Source of the DNA: Candidatus Neomicrothrix sp. UBA2131
Lineage (GTDB): Bacteria > Actinomycetota > Acidimicrobiia > Acidimicrobiales > MedAcidi-G1
DNA length: 64,000 nucleotides
Assembly: GCA_002329075.1 (NCBI GenBank)
Contig: DCXR01000080.1
Span: 16,363-80,362, forward strand
Direction of reading: 5' to 3'
In this document: piece after piece, positions 1 through 8,169 of the stretch
How the letters are laid out: each line of letters begins with the position of its first letter
Numbering within the stretch: the stretch's first letter is position 1
Program-made: the position numbers and the translations under genes
The notes under the pieces: model-generated
The model's input: the letters and a program-made list of their open reading frames with translations, nothing else
The model's database searches: none
Told to the model about the DNA's origin: nothing

Positions 1-1991
1 GCGAGGCCGACACCCTGGGCGGCACCGCCCTCGAGTTGGCCGACGGCCTGGAGCGGGTTGAGGACCCGGCCGACGTCCTGAGAGGTGGTGAGCTCGACCA
101 CCTTGACGAGGCCGAGGTCGCGGTCGACGTCGACGATCGCCCGGTGGGCGGAGAAGGCGAACGACACGTGGGCGTCGCCCTGGCCGTTCTCGTCGAGGGC
201 CGAGGTCGGGGCGTGGTGGAACTCGACCTCGGATTCCACGGGCTCTGCGGTCGCTTCGGCCAGGTCGATCTCGAGGCCGCAGGCCAGGCTCATCACCCGC
301 CCGTCGGCCAGGACCAACTCGTCGGGGTCGACCCCGTGTTCGGCGGCGATGCGGGTGAGGAGCGTGGTGCGGACCTCTTCGCAGGCGGCCTGCACGGCGC
401 CGCCCGACATCCAGGTCTGGCGACTGGCCGAGGTGGAGCCGGCCGAACCCACCGTGGCGGTCGACGCCGGGGCGAGCACGACATCATCGACGCCGAGGAC
501 CTCGCGGGTGATCTGCTGGGCGAGGGTCACGAAGCCCTGGCCAACTTCGGCGCAGGCACAGGTGACGGTGGCGATGCCGTCCTCGAGTCGGCATATGGCC
601 GAGCTGTAGTCGTCGAACCCCTCGGAGAACAGGAGGTTCTTGAAGCCCAGGGCGACCGCCTCGCCGCGACGGACGTGTTCGGGGTCGGTGGTGCGGCCGG
701 CACCCCCCGGCAGGGACATCGGATCTGAGGGGAGTGTGGCGGCGGATGGGTGGTCGGCGCAGGTGCCCAGTACCTCGGCGACCGGTGCGGTACCGGTGAT
801 GACCTGGCCGGTGAGCAGGCGGTCACCGGGGGCCAGGACGTTCTGCATCCGCAGTTCGACGGGATCCGTGCCGAGGGCGGTGGCCAGGCGGTCCATCTGG
901 GCCTCGTGTCCGATACAGGTCTGGACGGCGCCGAAGCCGCGCATGGCCCCGCAGGGCGGGTTGTTGGTGCGGACGACCACGCCCTCGATGTCGGCACTCG
1001 GGATCCGGTAGGGGCCGGCGGCGAAGCAGGTGGCGTTGGCGATCACGGCGCTGCTGGACGAGGCGTAGGCGCCACCGTCGAGCAGCAGGCGGGCCTCGAC
1101 GCGTACCAGGTTCCCTGCCCGGTCGGCATGGTGGCGGTACCACATGCGGGCCGGATGCCGATGCACGTGCCCGTGGAACGACTCCTCGCGTGAATAGACC
1201 ATCTTCACGGGGCGACGGGTGTACAGGGCCAGCAGACAGAGGTGGACGTGGAGGCTGAGGTCCTCACGGGCGCCGAACGCCCCGCCCACGCCGGCCAGCG
1301 TCAGGCGCACGAGGTCGGGTTCGATTCCGAGGCAGGCGGCGACCTGGTCGCGGTCTCCGTGTAGCCACTGGGTGGCGATGAAGAGGTCGACGCCGCCGTC
1401 CTCGGCGGGCACGGCAAGGCCGGATTCGGGCCCGAGGAACGCCTGGTCCTGCATGCCCACCTCGTAGGTGCCCTCGACGACGACCTCGCCGACGACGTCC
1501 TGGTCACCGTGGCTGAGGTGGATTCGACGGATGAGGTTGCCGTCGGGATGGATCGGATCAGACGACTCGGCCTTACCGGGGTCGACGAGCGGTGCTGTCA
1601 ACTCGTAGTCGACGACGATGGCGTCGAGTGCAAGACGGACGGCCTCCGGGTGGTCGGCGGCGACGATGGCGACCGGTTCGCCCTCGTATCGCACGACATC
1701 GGTTGCCAGCACCGGCTGGTCGACGTGCTCCAGTCCGTAGTCGGGGTTGCCGGGCACGTCGGTGGCGGTGAGTACGGCGTAGACGCCTGCGACGGCGACC
1801 GCCGGTCCGATGTCGATCGACCGTATGCGTGCCGACGGGTGGGGTGAGCGGAGGGTGCCTCCCCAGAGCATGCGGTCGTGCCAGAGGTCGCTCGAGAACG
1901 TGAACGATCCATCGACCTTGGGGATGCCGTCGGGCCGCGGGGCACTCTCGCCGATACGGGGTGCGCGCTGTTCGATCCGCGTGTCGGTCAT
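1..1991 (-). CDS. Xanthine dehydrogenase family molybdopterin-binding subunit (3' end outside window)
   Basis: Large molybdenum-cofactor subunit of a xanthine dehydrogenase/aldehyde oxidase-type hydroxylase, which oxidises purines or other N-heterocycles or aldehydes in the cytoplasm. The 663 residues present start MTDTRIEQRAP and include the family motifs VGGAFGARED and GAMRGFG, an ACAEVGQGF stretch and GSAGSTSASRQTWMSGGA, which is close to the XdhD/PucD type of purine degraders. Its ATG (1991-1989) overlaps the TGA of the iron-sulfur subunit as ATGA, so the two are translationally coupled. The stop codon lies beyond the left edge. Substrate cannot be fixed from sequence; xanthine is favoured by the motifs and by a purine-type phosphoribosyltransferase 3 kb away, but that is inference. 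Confidence 0.88.
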   Translation of the reverse strand, partial: MTDTRIEQRAPRIGESAPRPDGIPKVDGSFTFSSDLWHDRMLWGGTLRSPHPSARIRSIDIGPAVAVAGVYAVLTATDVPGNPDYGLEHVDQPVLATDVVRYEGEPVAIVAADHPEAVRLALDAIVVDYELTAPLVDPGKAESSDPIHPDGNLIRRIHLSHGDQDVVGEVVVEGTYEVGMQDQAFLGPESGLAVPAEDGGVDLFIATQWLHGDRDQVAACLGIEPDLVRLTLAGVGGAFGAREDLSLHVHLCLLALYTRRPVKMVYSREESFHGHVHRHPARMWYRHHADRAGNLVRVEARLLLDGGAYASSSSAVIANATCFAAGPYRIPSADIEGVVVRTNNPPCGAMRGFGAVQTCIGHEAQMDRLATALGTDPVELRMQNVLAPGDRLLTGQVITGTAPVAEVLGTCADHPSAATLPSDPMSLPGGAGRTTDPEHVRRGEAVALGFKNLLFSEGFDDYSSAICRLEDGIATVTCACAEVGQGFVTLAQQITREVLGVDDVVLAPASTATVGSAGSTSASRQTWMSGGAVQAACEEVRTTLLTRIAAEHGVDPDELVLADGRVMSLACGLEIDLAEATAEPVESEVEFHHAPTSALDENGQGDAHVSFAFSAHRAIVDVDRDLGLVKVVELTTSQDVGRVLNPLQAVGQLEGGAAQGVGL

Positions 1992-2485
1992 GTGCGACCT
2001 CCCCGTCGGATGTCCGCGGCGATCGAGACGGCCTCGAGGATGCGACCGTAGCCGGTGCAGCGGCAGAGGTTGCCGCTGATGGCCTCCCGGACGGTGAGGT
2101 CATCGGGGTCGGAACCGTCGTCGGGCAGGTCGTCGAGCAGGGTGTCGACGGCCATGAGGAGCCCCGGGGTGCAGAAGCCGCACTGCACGGCGCCGGCCTC
2201 GACGAAGGCCCGCTGTACGTCTGCCAGACCGCCTCCGGGGGCGATGCCCTCGATCGTGGTGATCTCGCGGCCGACCGCTGCGGCGGCAAGCACGAGGCAT
2301 GAGCAGACCAGCTCGCCGTCGACCTGGACCGAGCAGGAACCGCACTCGCCCTCCTCGCATGCATTCTTCGAGCCCGGCAGGCCGAGGCGTTCGCGCAGCA
2401 CCCAGAGGAGGCTCTCGCCGAGGTAGGCATCGGGGACCTGATGGTCGCCACCGTTGACCCGCAGCACGTAGGGGTCGGTGCTCAC
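1988..2485 (-). CDS. Xanthine dehydrogenase family 2Fe-2S subunit
   Basis: Small electron-transfer subunit (165 aa) carrying two [2Fe-2S] clusters between the molybdenum and FAD subunits. The plant-type cluster motif CEEGECGSC is followed by a later Cys, and the helical domain has CGFCTPG and NLCRCTGYG, the eight cysteines typical of the family at normal length. It is the middle gene of the order FAD, Fe-S, Mo on the minus strand. Both junctions overlap: its start overlaps the FAD-subunit stop (2482-2485), and its stop overlaps the start of the Mo subunit. The assembled enzyme would be a cytoplasmic heterotrimer or dimer of heterotrimers. Confidence 0.93.
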   Translation of the reverse strand: MSTDPYVLRVNGGDHQVPDAYLGESLLWVLRERLGLPGSKNACEEGECGSCSVQVDGELVCSCLVLAAAAVGREITTIEGIAPGGGLADVQRAFVEAGAVQCGFCTPGLLMAVDTLLDDLPDDGSDPDDLTVREAISGNLCRCTGYGRILEAVSIAADIRRGGRT

Positions 2486-3345
2486 GGTGCACTTCCCGGG
2501 AAGGCCCGCAACAGCGCCCGCCTGGCGAGGACGCCGACGGCGTGGCTCCGGTAGGCGGCGGTACCGCGATGGTCATCGATCGGGCGTGCTGCCCCGGCGA
2601 CCAGTGCGGCAAACCGATCGACGTCGGCAGTGTCGGGCACTGAGCCGGTGTCCCAGTCGATGCATCCGCCGACGTGTGCCTCGGCCTCGACGGCACGCAG
2701 CGGCACCGGGGACACCGTGCCCAGGCCGACGCGCACGTTGCGTCCGGAGCGGTCGACCACGAGTGCCAGGGACACGACAGAGATGACCATGGCATTACGG
2801 GTGCCGACCTTGAGGAACTCCTGGGGTCCGTCGAGAACGGGGACCCGGACCGCTTCGATCAGCTCGCCCGGTTCGAGGGCGTTCTGCTTGACGCCGGTGA
2901 CGAACCGGCTGATGGGCAGTTGGCGGGTGTCCTGCGATGACCGGAGGTCGATGGTGGCGTCGAGGGCCGTGAGCACCGGCAGGGTGTCACCGGCTGGCGA
3001 GGACGTGGCGACGTTGCCACCGAGTGTTCCGGCGTTACGGATCTGCGGCGAGCCGACGGTGCGGGCGGCCTGGGCGAGTGCGGGCACCAGCGTCGGGATC
3101 TCGCCGCGAACCATCTCGGCGTAGGTCAGGCCGGCGCCGAGCACGAGTTCGTCGCCCTCCCGTCGCCAGCCGCGCAGTTCATCGACCCGGTCGAGGACGA
3201 CGACATCGTCGAACCTGACCTGTCCCCGGTTGACGCCGACCATGAGGTCGGTGCCGCCTGCCAGCAGGAGGGCGTCGGGCCGTTCGGCGAGGGCCGCGCA
3301 GGCGTCGTCGACGGTGCGCGCGATGGTCACGGACATGGCCTCCAT
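2482..3345 (-). CDS. Xanthine dehydrogenase family FAD-binding subunit
   Basis: FAD subunit (287 aa) of the molybdenum hydroxylase, passing electrons to NAD+ or another acceptor. The N-terminus has the FAD-binding LLAGGTDLMVGVNRG motif, and NAGTLGGNVATSSPAGD is the second FAD motif. Two ATG codons lie at 3345 and 3336. Many family members begin MSVT, as the 3336 start would, so the first three residues are uncertain. It is the first gene of the operon and stands divergently from an HTH regulator gene, with only about 55 bp between them for both promoters. Confidence 0.92.
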   Translation of the reverse strand: MEAMSVTIARTVDDACAALAERPDALLLAGGTDLMVGVNRGQVRFDDVVVLDRVDELRGWRREGDELVLGAGLTYAEMVRGEIPTLVPALAQAARTVGSPQIRNAGTLGGNVATSSPAGDTLPVLTALDATIDLRSSQDTRQLPISRFVTGVKQNALEPGELIEAVRVPVLDGPQEFLKVGTRNAMVISVVSLALVVDRSGRNVRVGLGTVSPVPLRAVEAEAHVGGCIDWDTGSVPDTADVDRFAALVAGAARPIDDHRGTAAYRSHAVGVLARRALLRAFPGSAP

Positions 3346-3401
3346 GCTGCCGTCATTTCAACAATTTGTCAACGCGTGCGCCTGAGCCTACGCTGTGGGG
3401 T
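3346..3401. promoter_or_regulatory. Divergent promoter region between the molybdenum hydroxylase operon and its HTH regulator
   Basis: This short gap must hold promoters for both directions. It is AT-rich for this genome around 3355-3373. TCAAC occurs twice in direct orientation, at 3358-3362 and 3369-3373, one helical turn (11 bp) apart, which could be a regulator-binding site. The gap assumes the GTG at 3402 is the regulator start; a TTG at 3366 would place the regulator N-terminus inside it. No convincing -35/-10 pair was identified. Confidence 0.35.
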
Positions 3402-3758
3402 GTGGCGCATCCCCTGCTAGACGCCCTGGGCCCCATGGCCGACGCGCTCGGTGCCACCCTGCTCGCACCAGACGACCTGAACGAGGCGGACATCCCACTG
3501 TTCTGGGACGGTGAGCTCGTCGGCGGCCTACGCCGCCCCGACCTTCACCACGCCCTCGACCGACTCCTCGAAGCGGCCTCGCAGGAGCTCGGCGTCGCCT
3601 GCCCCGACATGGACCGCAACCAGAAGCAGGCAGCCGTCGCCCTGCTCAGCGGATGGGGGGCATTCACGCTGCGCAAGTCCGTGGAGGACATCGCCGAGGC
3701 GCTCGGCGTCAGCCGCTTCACCATCTACAACTACCTGGAGCGCGCCGAAGATGACTAG
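3402..3758 (+). CDS. Small helix-turn-helix transcriptional regulator
   Basis: A 118-residue protein with an N-terminal helical region of unknown function and a C-terminal helix-turn-helix at about residues 92-113 (SVEDIAEALGVSRFTIYNYL). This HTH resembles the C-terminal HTH of YheO/DauR-type regulators. I chose GTG 3402 (VAHPLLDALGPMADAL) over TTG 3366 because the conserved-looking sequence begins there. Divergent placement next to the molybdenum hydroxylase genes suggests it controls them, possibly in response to a purine or related ligand; that is inference from position only. Confidence 0.7.
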   Translation: MAHPLLDALGPMADALGATLLAPDDLNEADIPLFWDGELVGGLRRPDLHHALDRLLEAASQELGVACPDMDRNQKQAAVALLSGWGAFTLRKSVEDIAEALGVSRFTIYNYLERAEDD

Positions 3759-3785
3759 TAGGGCCCGCCGGGTTACCTTCCGTCC

Positions 3786-5234
3786 ATGAGCGACTCCCCC
3801 ACGAACGACGAACTCGCCCGCAAGGACGCCGTCGGCCTGGCCGACCACATCCGAAGCGGCGACCTCTCCCCCGTCGAGGTGGTCCAGGCCACCATTGACC
3901 GGATCGAGCGGCTCGATGGCGACCTCAACGCCGTCATCCACCGGCACTTCGAGGACGCCCTCGCCCTGGCGGCCTCCCCGGACCTCCCCGACGGGCCGTT
4001 CCGCGGCGTGCCGATGCTGCTCAAGGACCTCTGGGCCGAGGAGGCCGGCCGACCCCACCACGCCGGCATCCAGGCCCTCAAGGACGCCGACCACCACTCG
4101 ACCATCGACTCCAATATGGTCACCCGCTACAAGGAGGCGGGCTTCGTCATCGTGGGACGGACCAACACGCCGGAGTTGGGCCTCGTGGCCACCACCGAGT
4201 CGCTCGCCTACGGGCCCTGTAGGAATCCGTGGAACACCGGGTATGGCACCGGCGGATCCTCAGGTGGTGCCGCCGCAGCGGTGGCATCGGGCATGCTCCC
4301 CGCCGCCAACGCCAGCGACGGCGGTGGCTCGATCCGCATCCCTGCCGCCATGTGCGGCCTCGTCGGCCTCAAGCCCTCACGGGGACGCGTCTCGATGGGT
4401 CCGGTCAAGGAGGAGTGGGGTGTCTCGGTCCAGCACGTGGTGTGCCACACCATGCGCGACTGCGCCGCCATCCTCGACGCCACCGCCATCCCGTTCCTCG
4501 GCGACGGAGTCATCGCCCCTGACCACGGCCGCCCATGGGCCGGGCAGGTGGGCCGCGACCCCGGCAGCCTCCGCATCGGGTTCATGGACCACAGCCCCCG
4601 CACCGAGATCCACCCCGACTGCGCCGAGGCGACCCGACGCACCGCCTCGATGCTGGAGGGACTCGGGCACGACGTTGAACAGGCCCACCCACCGGCCCTG
4701 GAGCAGCTGGACGAACTGGGCTGGGCCTTCAGCGTCAACTGGGGCGTTGGAGCCGTCCTGAGCCTCGAGTTCCTCGGCGGTCAACTGGGCCGGGAGGTCA
4801 CCGAGGACGACGTCGAGCCCGGCACCTGGTTCCTCGCCGAGCGTGGCCGGGGCGTGTCGGCTGTCGACTATGCGAAGGCGCAGGGGATCATGGGCACCTT
4901 CCGCCGCACCATGGCCGAGTGGTGGGAGTCGGGGTTCGACCTGCTGGTCACCCCGACGACGGCCCTGCCACCACCCCCGATCGGAGAACTCACCCCCACC
5001 GACGACGACCCGATCCGCGGCTCGAAGGGTTCGATGCCGTACGCCGTGTTCACCTCGCCGTTCAACACCACCGGTCAGCCCGGCATCTCGCTGCCACTCG
5101 GATCCTCCGACGGGCTTCCCGTCGGCGTACAACTGGTGGGTGCCTACGGCCGCGAGGACCTGCTCATCGCCGTCGGATCCCAACTCGAGGCCGAAGCCCG
5201 CTGGTCCGAGCAACGGGCCCCGATCCACGCATAG
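3786..5234 (+). CDS. Amidase (amidase signature family)
   Basis: Hydrolyses a carboxylic amide to acid and ammonia through the Ser-cisSer-Lys triad of the amidase signature (AS) family. The 482-residue protein has the catalytic Lys at K80 (MLLKD), the GGSSGG loop at 156-161 supplying the cis-Ser, and the nucleophile S182 in DGGGSIRIPA. Length is normal for stand-alone AS enzymes, and no GatB or GatC gene is nearby, so a GatA role is unlikely. There is no signal peptide, so it is cytoplasmic. It follows the HTH gene by 27 bp on the same strand and may be co-transcribed with it. Substrate is unknown. Confidence 0.88.
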   Translation: MSDSPTNDELARKDAVGLADHIRSGDLSPVEVVQATIDRIERLDGDLNAVIHRHFEDALALAASPDLPDGPFRGVPMLLKDLWAEEAGRPHHAGIQALKDADHHSTIDSNMVTRYKEAGFVIVGRTNTPELGLVATTESLAYGPCRNPWNTGYGTGGSSGGAAAAVASGMLPAANASDGGGSIRIPAAMCGLVGLKPSRGRVSMGPVKEEWGVSVQHVVCHTMRDCAAILDATAIPFLGDGVIAPDHGRPWAGQVGRDPGSLRIGFMDHSPRTEIHPDCAEATRRTASMLEGLGHDVEQAHPPALEQLDELGWAFSVNWGVGAVLSLEFLGGQLGREVTEDDVEPGTWFLAERGRGVSAVDYAKAQGIMGTFRRTMAEWWESGFDLLVTPTTALPPPPIGELTPTDDDPIRGSKGSMPYAVFTSPFNTTGQPGISLPLGSSDGLPVGVQLVGAYGREDLLIAVGSQLEAEARWSEQRAPIHA

Positions 5235-5248
5235 CCCGGGCACAGCCC

Positions 5249-5800
5249 TCAGGCGTCGAGGACCTGGTGGGCAGCCGTTCCCAATTCGACCACCGGTGGT
5301 TCGGTCGACCACGGGAAGTTGATCCACCGCTCGGTGTGCATCCACACGTACTCGCAGTCGACCACCGACTGGGGCTTCTGGTAGAGCACAGCCGAGCGCA
5401 CCTCACCGACCCGTTCGAGGGCGCTGTTGCGCACCAGGTCGAGGGTGTGGCCGGTGTCGGCCACGTCGTCGGCGATCAGGACGCTCGCATCGCCGAGGTC
5501 GACCCAGTCGACGTAGGGCGGCAGGATCACCGGCAGGTCGAGACGCTCGTCGACACCCGTGTAGTACTCGACGTTCATGACGTAGAGGTTCTTCACTGCC
5601 AGCGCATAGCCGAGGGACCCGGCCACGAAGAGCCCTCCCCGGGCGATGGCCAGGATCATGTCGGGCCGATAGCCGTCGTCTGCCACCATTTGTGCGAGTT
5701 CGCGTACGGCAACGCCGTACCTCGTCCAGTCCATCTCCTCGCGTGCGGGTTCTGTCACCTTTGTCGTGCTCCATACCTCGGCTGTGGTGATCCGGGACAT
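5249..5800 (-). CDS. Purine-type phosphoribosyltransferase
   Basis: Type I phosphoribosyltransferase (about 183 aa) expected to join a purine base to PRPP for salvage. The PRPP loop is VLIADDVADTGHTL (about residues 107-120), and LAIARGGLFVAGSLG is the upstream phosphate-binding loop. The overall pattern is closest to xanthine/hypoxanthine-guanine PRTases of the Gpt type. Start choice is uncertain: ATG 5800 is used here, with GTG 5815 and ATG 5734 as alternatives. It lies just downstream of imuB on the same strand (19 bp) and converges with the amidase gene (14-bp gap). A salvage enzyme beside a xanthine-dehydrogenase-type operon fits purine recycling, though the operons are separate. Confidence 0.8.
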   Translation of the reverse strand: MSRITTAEVWSTTKVTEPAREEMDWTRYGVAVRELAQMVADDGYRPDMILAIARGGLFVAGSLGYALAVKNLYVMNVEYYTGVDERLDLPVILPPYVDWVDLGDASVLIADDVADTGHTLDLVRNSALERVGEVRSAVLYQKPQSVVDCEYVWMHTERWINFPWSTEPPVVELGTAAHQVLDA

Positions 5801-5818
5801 TAGCCCCAGTCGCACGGT

Positions 5819-7408
5819 TCAGTCATAGGTAGCCGCCACCCGCCAACGCTCGGCCTCGAGCACCAGAAGCCTGGCCACGCCGTCGCCGACCACCACCTGC
5901 AGGCGGACCCGGCGGCGACGGCGGAGCGGATCCCACCAGCGCTCGTCCACCGGCCACGGACCCGCCCAGGCAGCGACCTGCGCCTTCTCCCCCTCCTCCA
6001 CCCGGAGCATGGCCGGCGCTGCCGACAGCACCCCGCGGCCGTCGACCCGGACCGGGCGACCCCGGCCGTCGAGGAGTTCGGCCGGCGGCGGATCGGCATG
6101 GACCGCCGCCGGGGAGGGTGGTGGCAGCACCCCCGGCCAGGGCGGGGCATCGGCCGGCGGGGCGTCGACTCGGCCGACCTCCCCCACCCCACCCGTCAGG
6201 GGAACCAGGACCAGCTGGTCCGCCGGGTCGCGCCCACCCCGCCACTCGGGCAGCCGCACCGACCCCTCGCCCAGCAGGCCCACCACCCGGGCGAGGGCCC
6301 GGGCCGCCCGCTCGTCGGCCGCCGTTGCCCCGCCCCAGAACCCCGCCTGGCGGCCGGTGGCCGGCACCACCTCGTCGGGCAGCAGGGCAAGGCGCACCAG
6401 CCCGGCGGTGGGCCGGATCGCCGGCGGGCCGTGCAGCCAGCCCTCCATCTGCCAGCGGACCCGGTCGGCCAGGGCCGATGCCCCGAGCACCCCCTCGTCA
6501 CGCCAGCAGCGGGCCAGCCGCTCGCCGTGTTCGGTCTCGGCCTCGACCACCACCCGGGTGCAGGCCAGGCCCCGGCCCCGCAGGTCGTCGTGGAGTTGCT
6601 CGGCCAGGGCCCGGGCGGCGAAGGCGACCCGGTCGATCCTGTCGACCGGCGGGTCCAGGTCGACCGCCACGGCCAGGTCGAGCGGCGGGCGACGGACCTG
6701 CGGTGGGGTCCCGTCGAGGCCGGCGGCCAGTCGGTGGACGGCCTGCCCCTCGGCCCCGAAGCGCCCGACCACGTCGGTCGCCGACAGGGCGGCGAAGGCC
6801 CCGAGGGTGGTGAGGCCCAGCCGAACCAGCACGTCGGCCAGGTCTGGGCGGCCCAGCACCCCGACCGGCTGGGGGGCGAGGAATGCCGGACTGCCACCGG
6901 CCGGCACCACGACCGCCCCCGCGATGCCGGCGCCCGCCGCCCGTGCCGCCAGGTCGGCGGCGAACCGGCCGTCGGCGACCCCCAGGCGACAGCCCGGGTG
7001 GGCGGGGCCGACGGCGGCGTCGAGCGCCGCCTCGACCACCTCGGCGGTGCGGGCCAGCAGCGCCGCCTCACCGCCGAGCAGCCGCAACGGCCCCCGGACC
7101 CCGAAGGCGCAGACCCCGGGCCGGGACACCTCCACCCACGGGGTCACGTCCTCGAGGGCGACGACCACCGGTTCGAAGCGTCGGGCCTCCGTCGCCTCGT
7201 CGCGCTCGAGGACGGCCACCTCGGGGCAGCGCCCCTGGGCCTCGCGGCGGCGCTGCCCGCGGACCACTCCGGCGGCCCGGGCCGCCCCCGAGGCCGCGGC
7301 CACCCGGCCGGCGGCCAGCACGAGCGCCGGCTCGCCGGACGCCACCCCGAGGGCGGTCAGGGACCAGTCGGGGCAGCGGACGACCAGGGTGCGGGGACCG
7401 GAGTTCAC
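5819..7408 (-). CDS. imuB: ImuB-like Y-family DNA polymerase homologue
   Basis: Non-catalytic Y-family polymerase homologue that, with ImuA and the DnaE2/ImuC polymerase, forms the SOS mutasome for error-prone lesion bypass. The 529-residue protein starts VNSGPRTLVVRCPDWSLTA; the CPDW motif near the N-terminus is typical of ImuB, and I do not see the acidic DE catalytic motif of active Y-family polymerases. The GTG start (7408-7406) overlaps the imuA stop as GTGA, so translation is coupled. Expression should follow the LexA box upstream of imuA. No dnaE2 gene is in the window, so the polymerase must be encoded elsewhere. Confidence 0.85.
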   Translation of the reverse strand: MNSGPRTLVVRCPDWSLTALGVASGEPALVLAAGRVAAASGAARAAGVVRGQRRREAQGRCPEVAVLERDEATEARRFEPVVVALEDVTPWVEVSRPGVCAFGVRGPLRLLGGEAALLARTAEVVEAALDAAVGPAHPGCRLGVADGRFAADLAARAAGAGIAGAVVVPAGGSPAFLAPQPVGVLGRPDLADVLVRLGLTTLGAFAALSATDVVGRFGAEGQAVHRLAAGLDGTPPQVRRPPLDLAVAVDLDPPVDRIDRVAFAARALAEQLHDDLRGRGLACTRVVVEAETEHGERLARCWRDEGVLGASALADRVRWQMEGWLHGPPAIRPTAGLVRLALLPDEVVPATGRQAGFWGGATAADERAARALARVVGLLGEGSVRLPEWRGGRDPADQLVLVPLTGGVGEVGRVDAPPADAPPWPGVLPPPSPAAVHADPPPAELLDGRGRPVRVDGRGVLSAAPAMLRVEEGEKAQVAAWAGPWPVDERWWDPLRRRRRVRLQVVVGDGVARLLVLEAERWRVAATYD

Positions 7409-8127
7409 GGAAGGGAGGGAACTCCCCGGGCGTCCGGGAGCAGCAGCAACACCCGGCGCTCCCGGGCGTTGCGCCCCCGGCCGGTGGCGACGACCTCGGC
7501 CCGTCGACACCGCAGACGTCCGTAGCCGTCCTCGGGCCCCTCCCAGGTGGCGCCGCCCAGGGCCAGTTCGAGGTCGGGACGATCGGGCCACGGGGCGTCC
7601 CCGATCCGGATCACCACCGAGCCCCGCTCGCGGGCCCGGGCGGCCAGGCGTCGGGCGTCGGCGGCCCGGACCTGCCGGCGGGGGGCGACCAGCACCAGGT
7701 CGAGACCACCGACGAGGGCGGACACCACGGCCCCCCACTGTCGCGATGCCGTCGGGCCGGACAGGTCGACCACGGCCAGGCGGGCGAGGGCCACCCCGAC
7801 CTCGGCCGCTGCGGCGAGGCCGAGGTCCGGGTCGCCGACCACCGCCGCCCACGAGCCGGTGGCGGTGGCCTCGGCGATCAGGGTGAGGGCGAGGGAGCGG
7901 GCTCCGGGACCGGCCACCCCGACGGTGCTCCCCCGCCGCAGGCCGTCGGGCAGCAGGTCGGCCAGGGCCGGGGACACCGGCAGGGTGCGCTCGCCGGCCG
8001 GGGCCCCCGTACGGGCACGGCGGGCCGCCTCGGCGAGGGAGTGCGGGTGGGAGCGCCGGGCGGGAGCAGGCCCCTCGGCCGACGGGTTGTCGGGAAGCGT
8101 GGATGCGTGGCCGGCCGGCAGTCCCAT
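7405..8127 (-). CDS. imuA: ImuA-like SOS mutagenesis protein
   Basis: RecA/SulA-like accessory protein of the ImuA-ImuB-DnaE2 mutasome. The 240-residue form starts at ATG 8127 (MGLPAGHAS); an ATG at 8145 would add six residues but lies in the middle of the LexA palindrome, so 8127 is preferred. The N-terminal half contains a degenerate nucleotide-binding core (RRGSTVGVAGPGARSLALTL), followed by a region with LDLVLVAP. It is the first gene of a two-gene operon with imuB (4-bp overlap). The operator 5 bp upstream of the start predicts LexA repression and DNA-damage induction. Confidence 0.82.
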   Translation of the reverse strand: MGLPAGHASTLPDNPSAEGPAPARRSHPHSLAEAARRARTGAPAGERTLPVSPALADLLPDGLRRGSTVGVAGPGARSLALTLIAEATATGSWAAVVGDPDLGLAAAAEVGVALARLAVVDLSGPTASRQWGAVVSALVGGLDLVLVAPRRQVRAADARRLAARARERGSVVIRIGDAPWPDRPDLELALGGATWEGPEDGYGRLRCRRAEVVATGRGRNARERRVLLLLPDARGVPSLP

Positions 8128-8131
8128 TCCA

Positions 8132-8159
8132 CCAGTATCGAACATATGTTCGATACTGG
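8132..8159. promoter_or_regulatory. LexA (SOS) box controlling imuA-imuB
   Basis: A perfect 28-bp palindrome whose core, TCGAACATATGTTCGA at 8138-8153, matches the actinobacterial LexA consensus CGAAC-N4-GTTCG exactly. Each arm continues for six further paired bases outside the core. It sits 5 bp upstream of the imuA start codon, a position where a bound repressor would block transcription. Confidence 0.93.
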
Positions 8160-8169
8160 CAAGGGCAGA

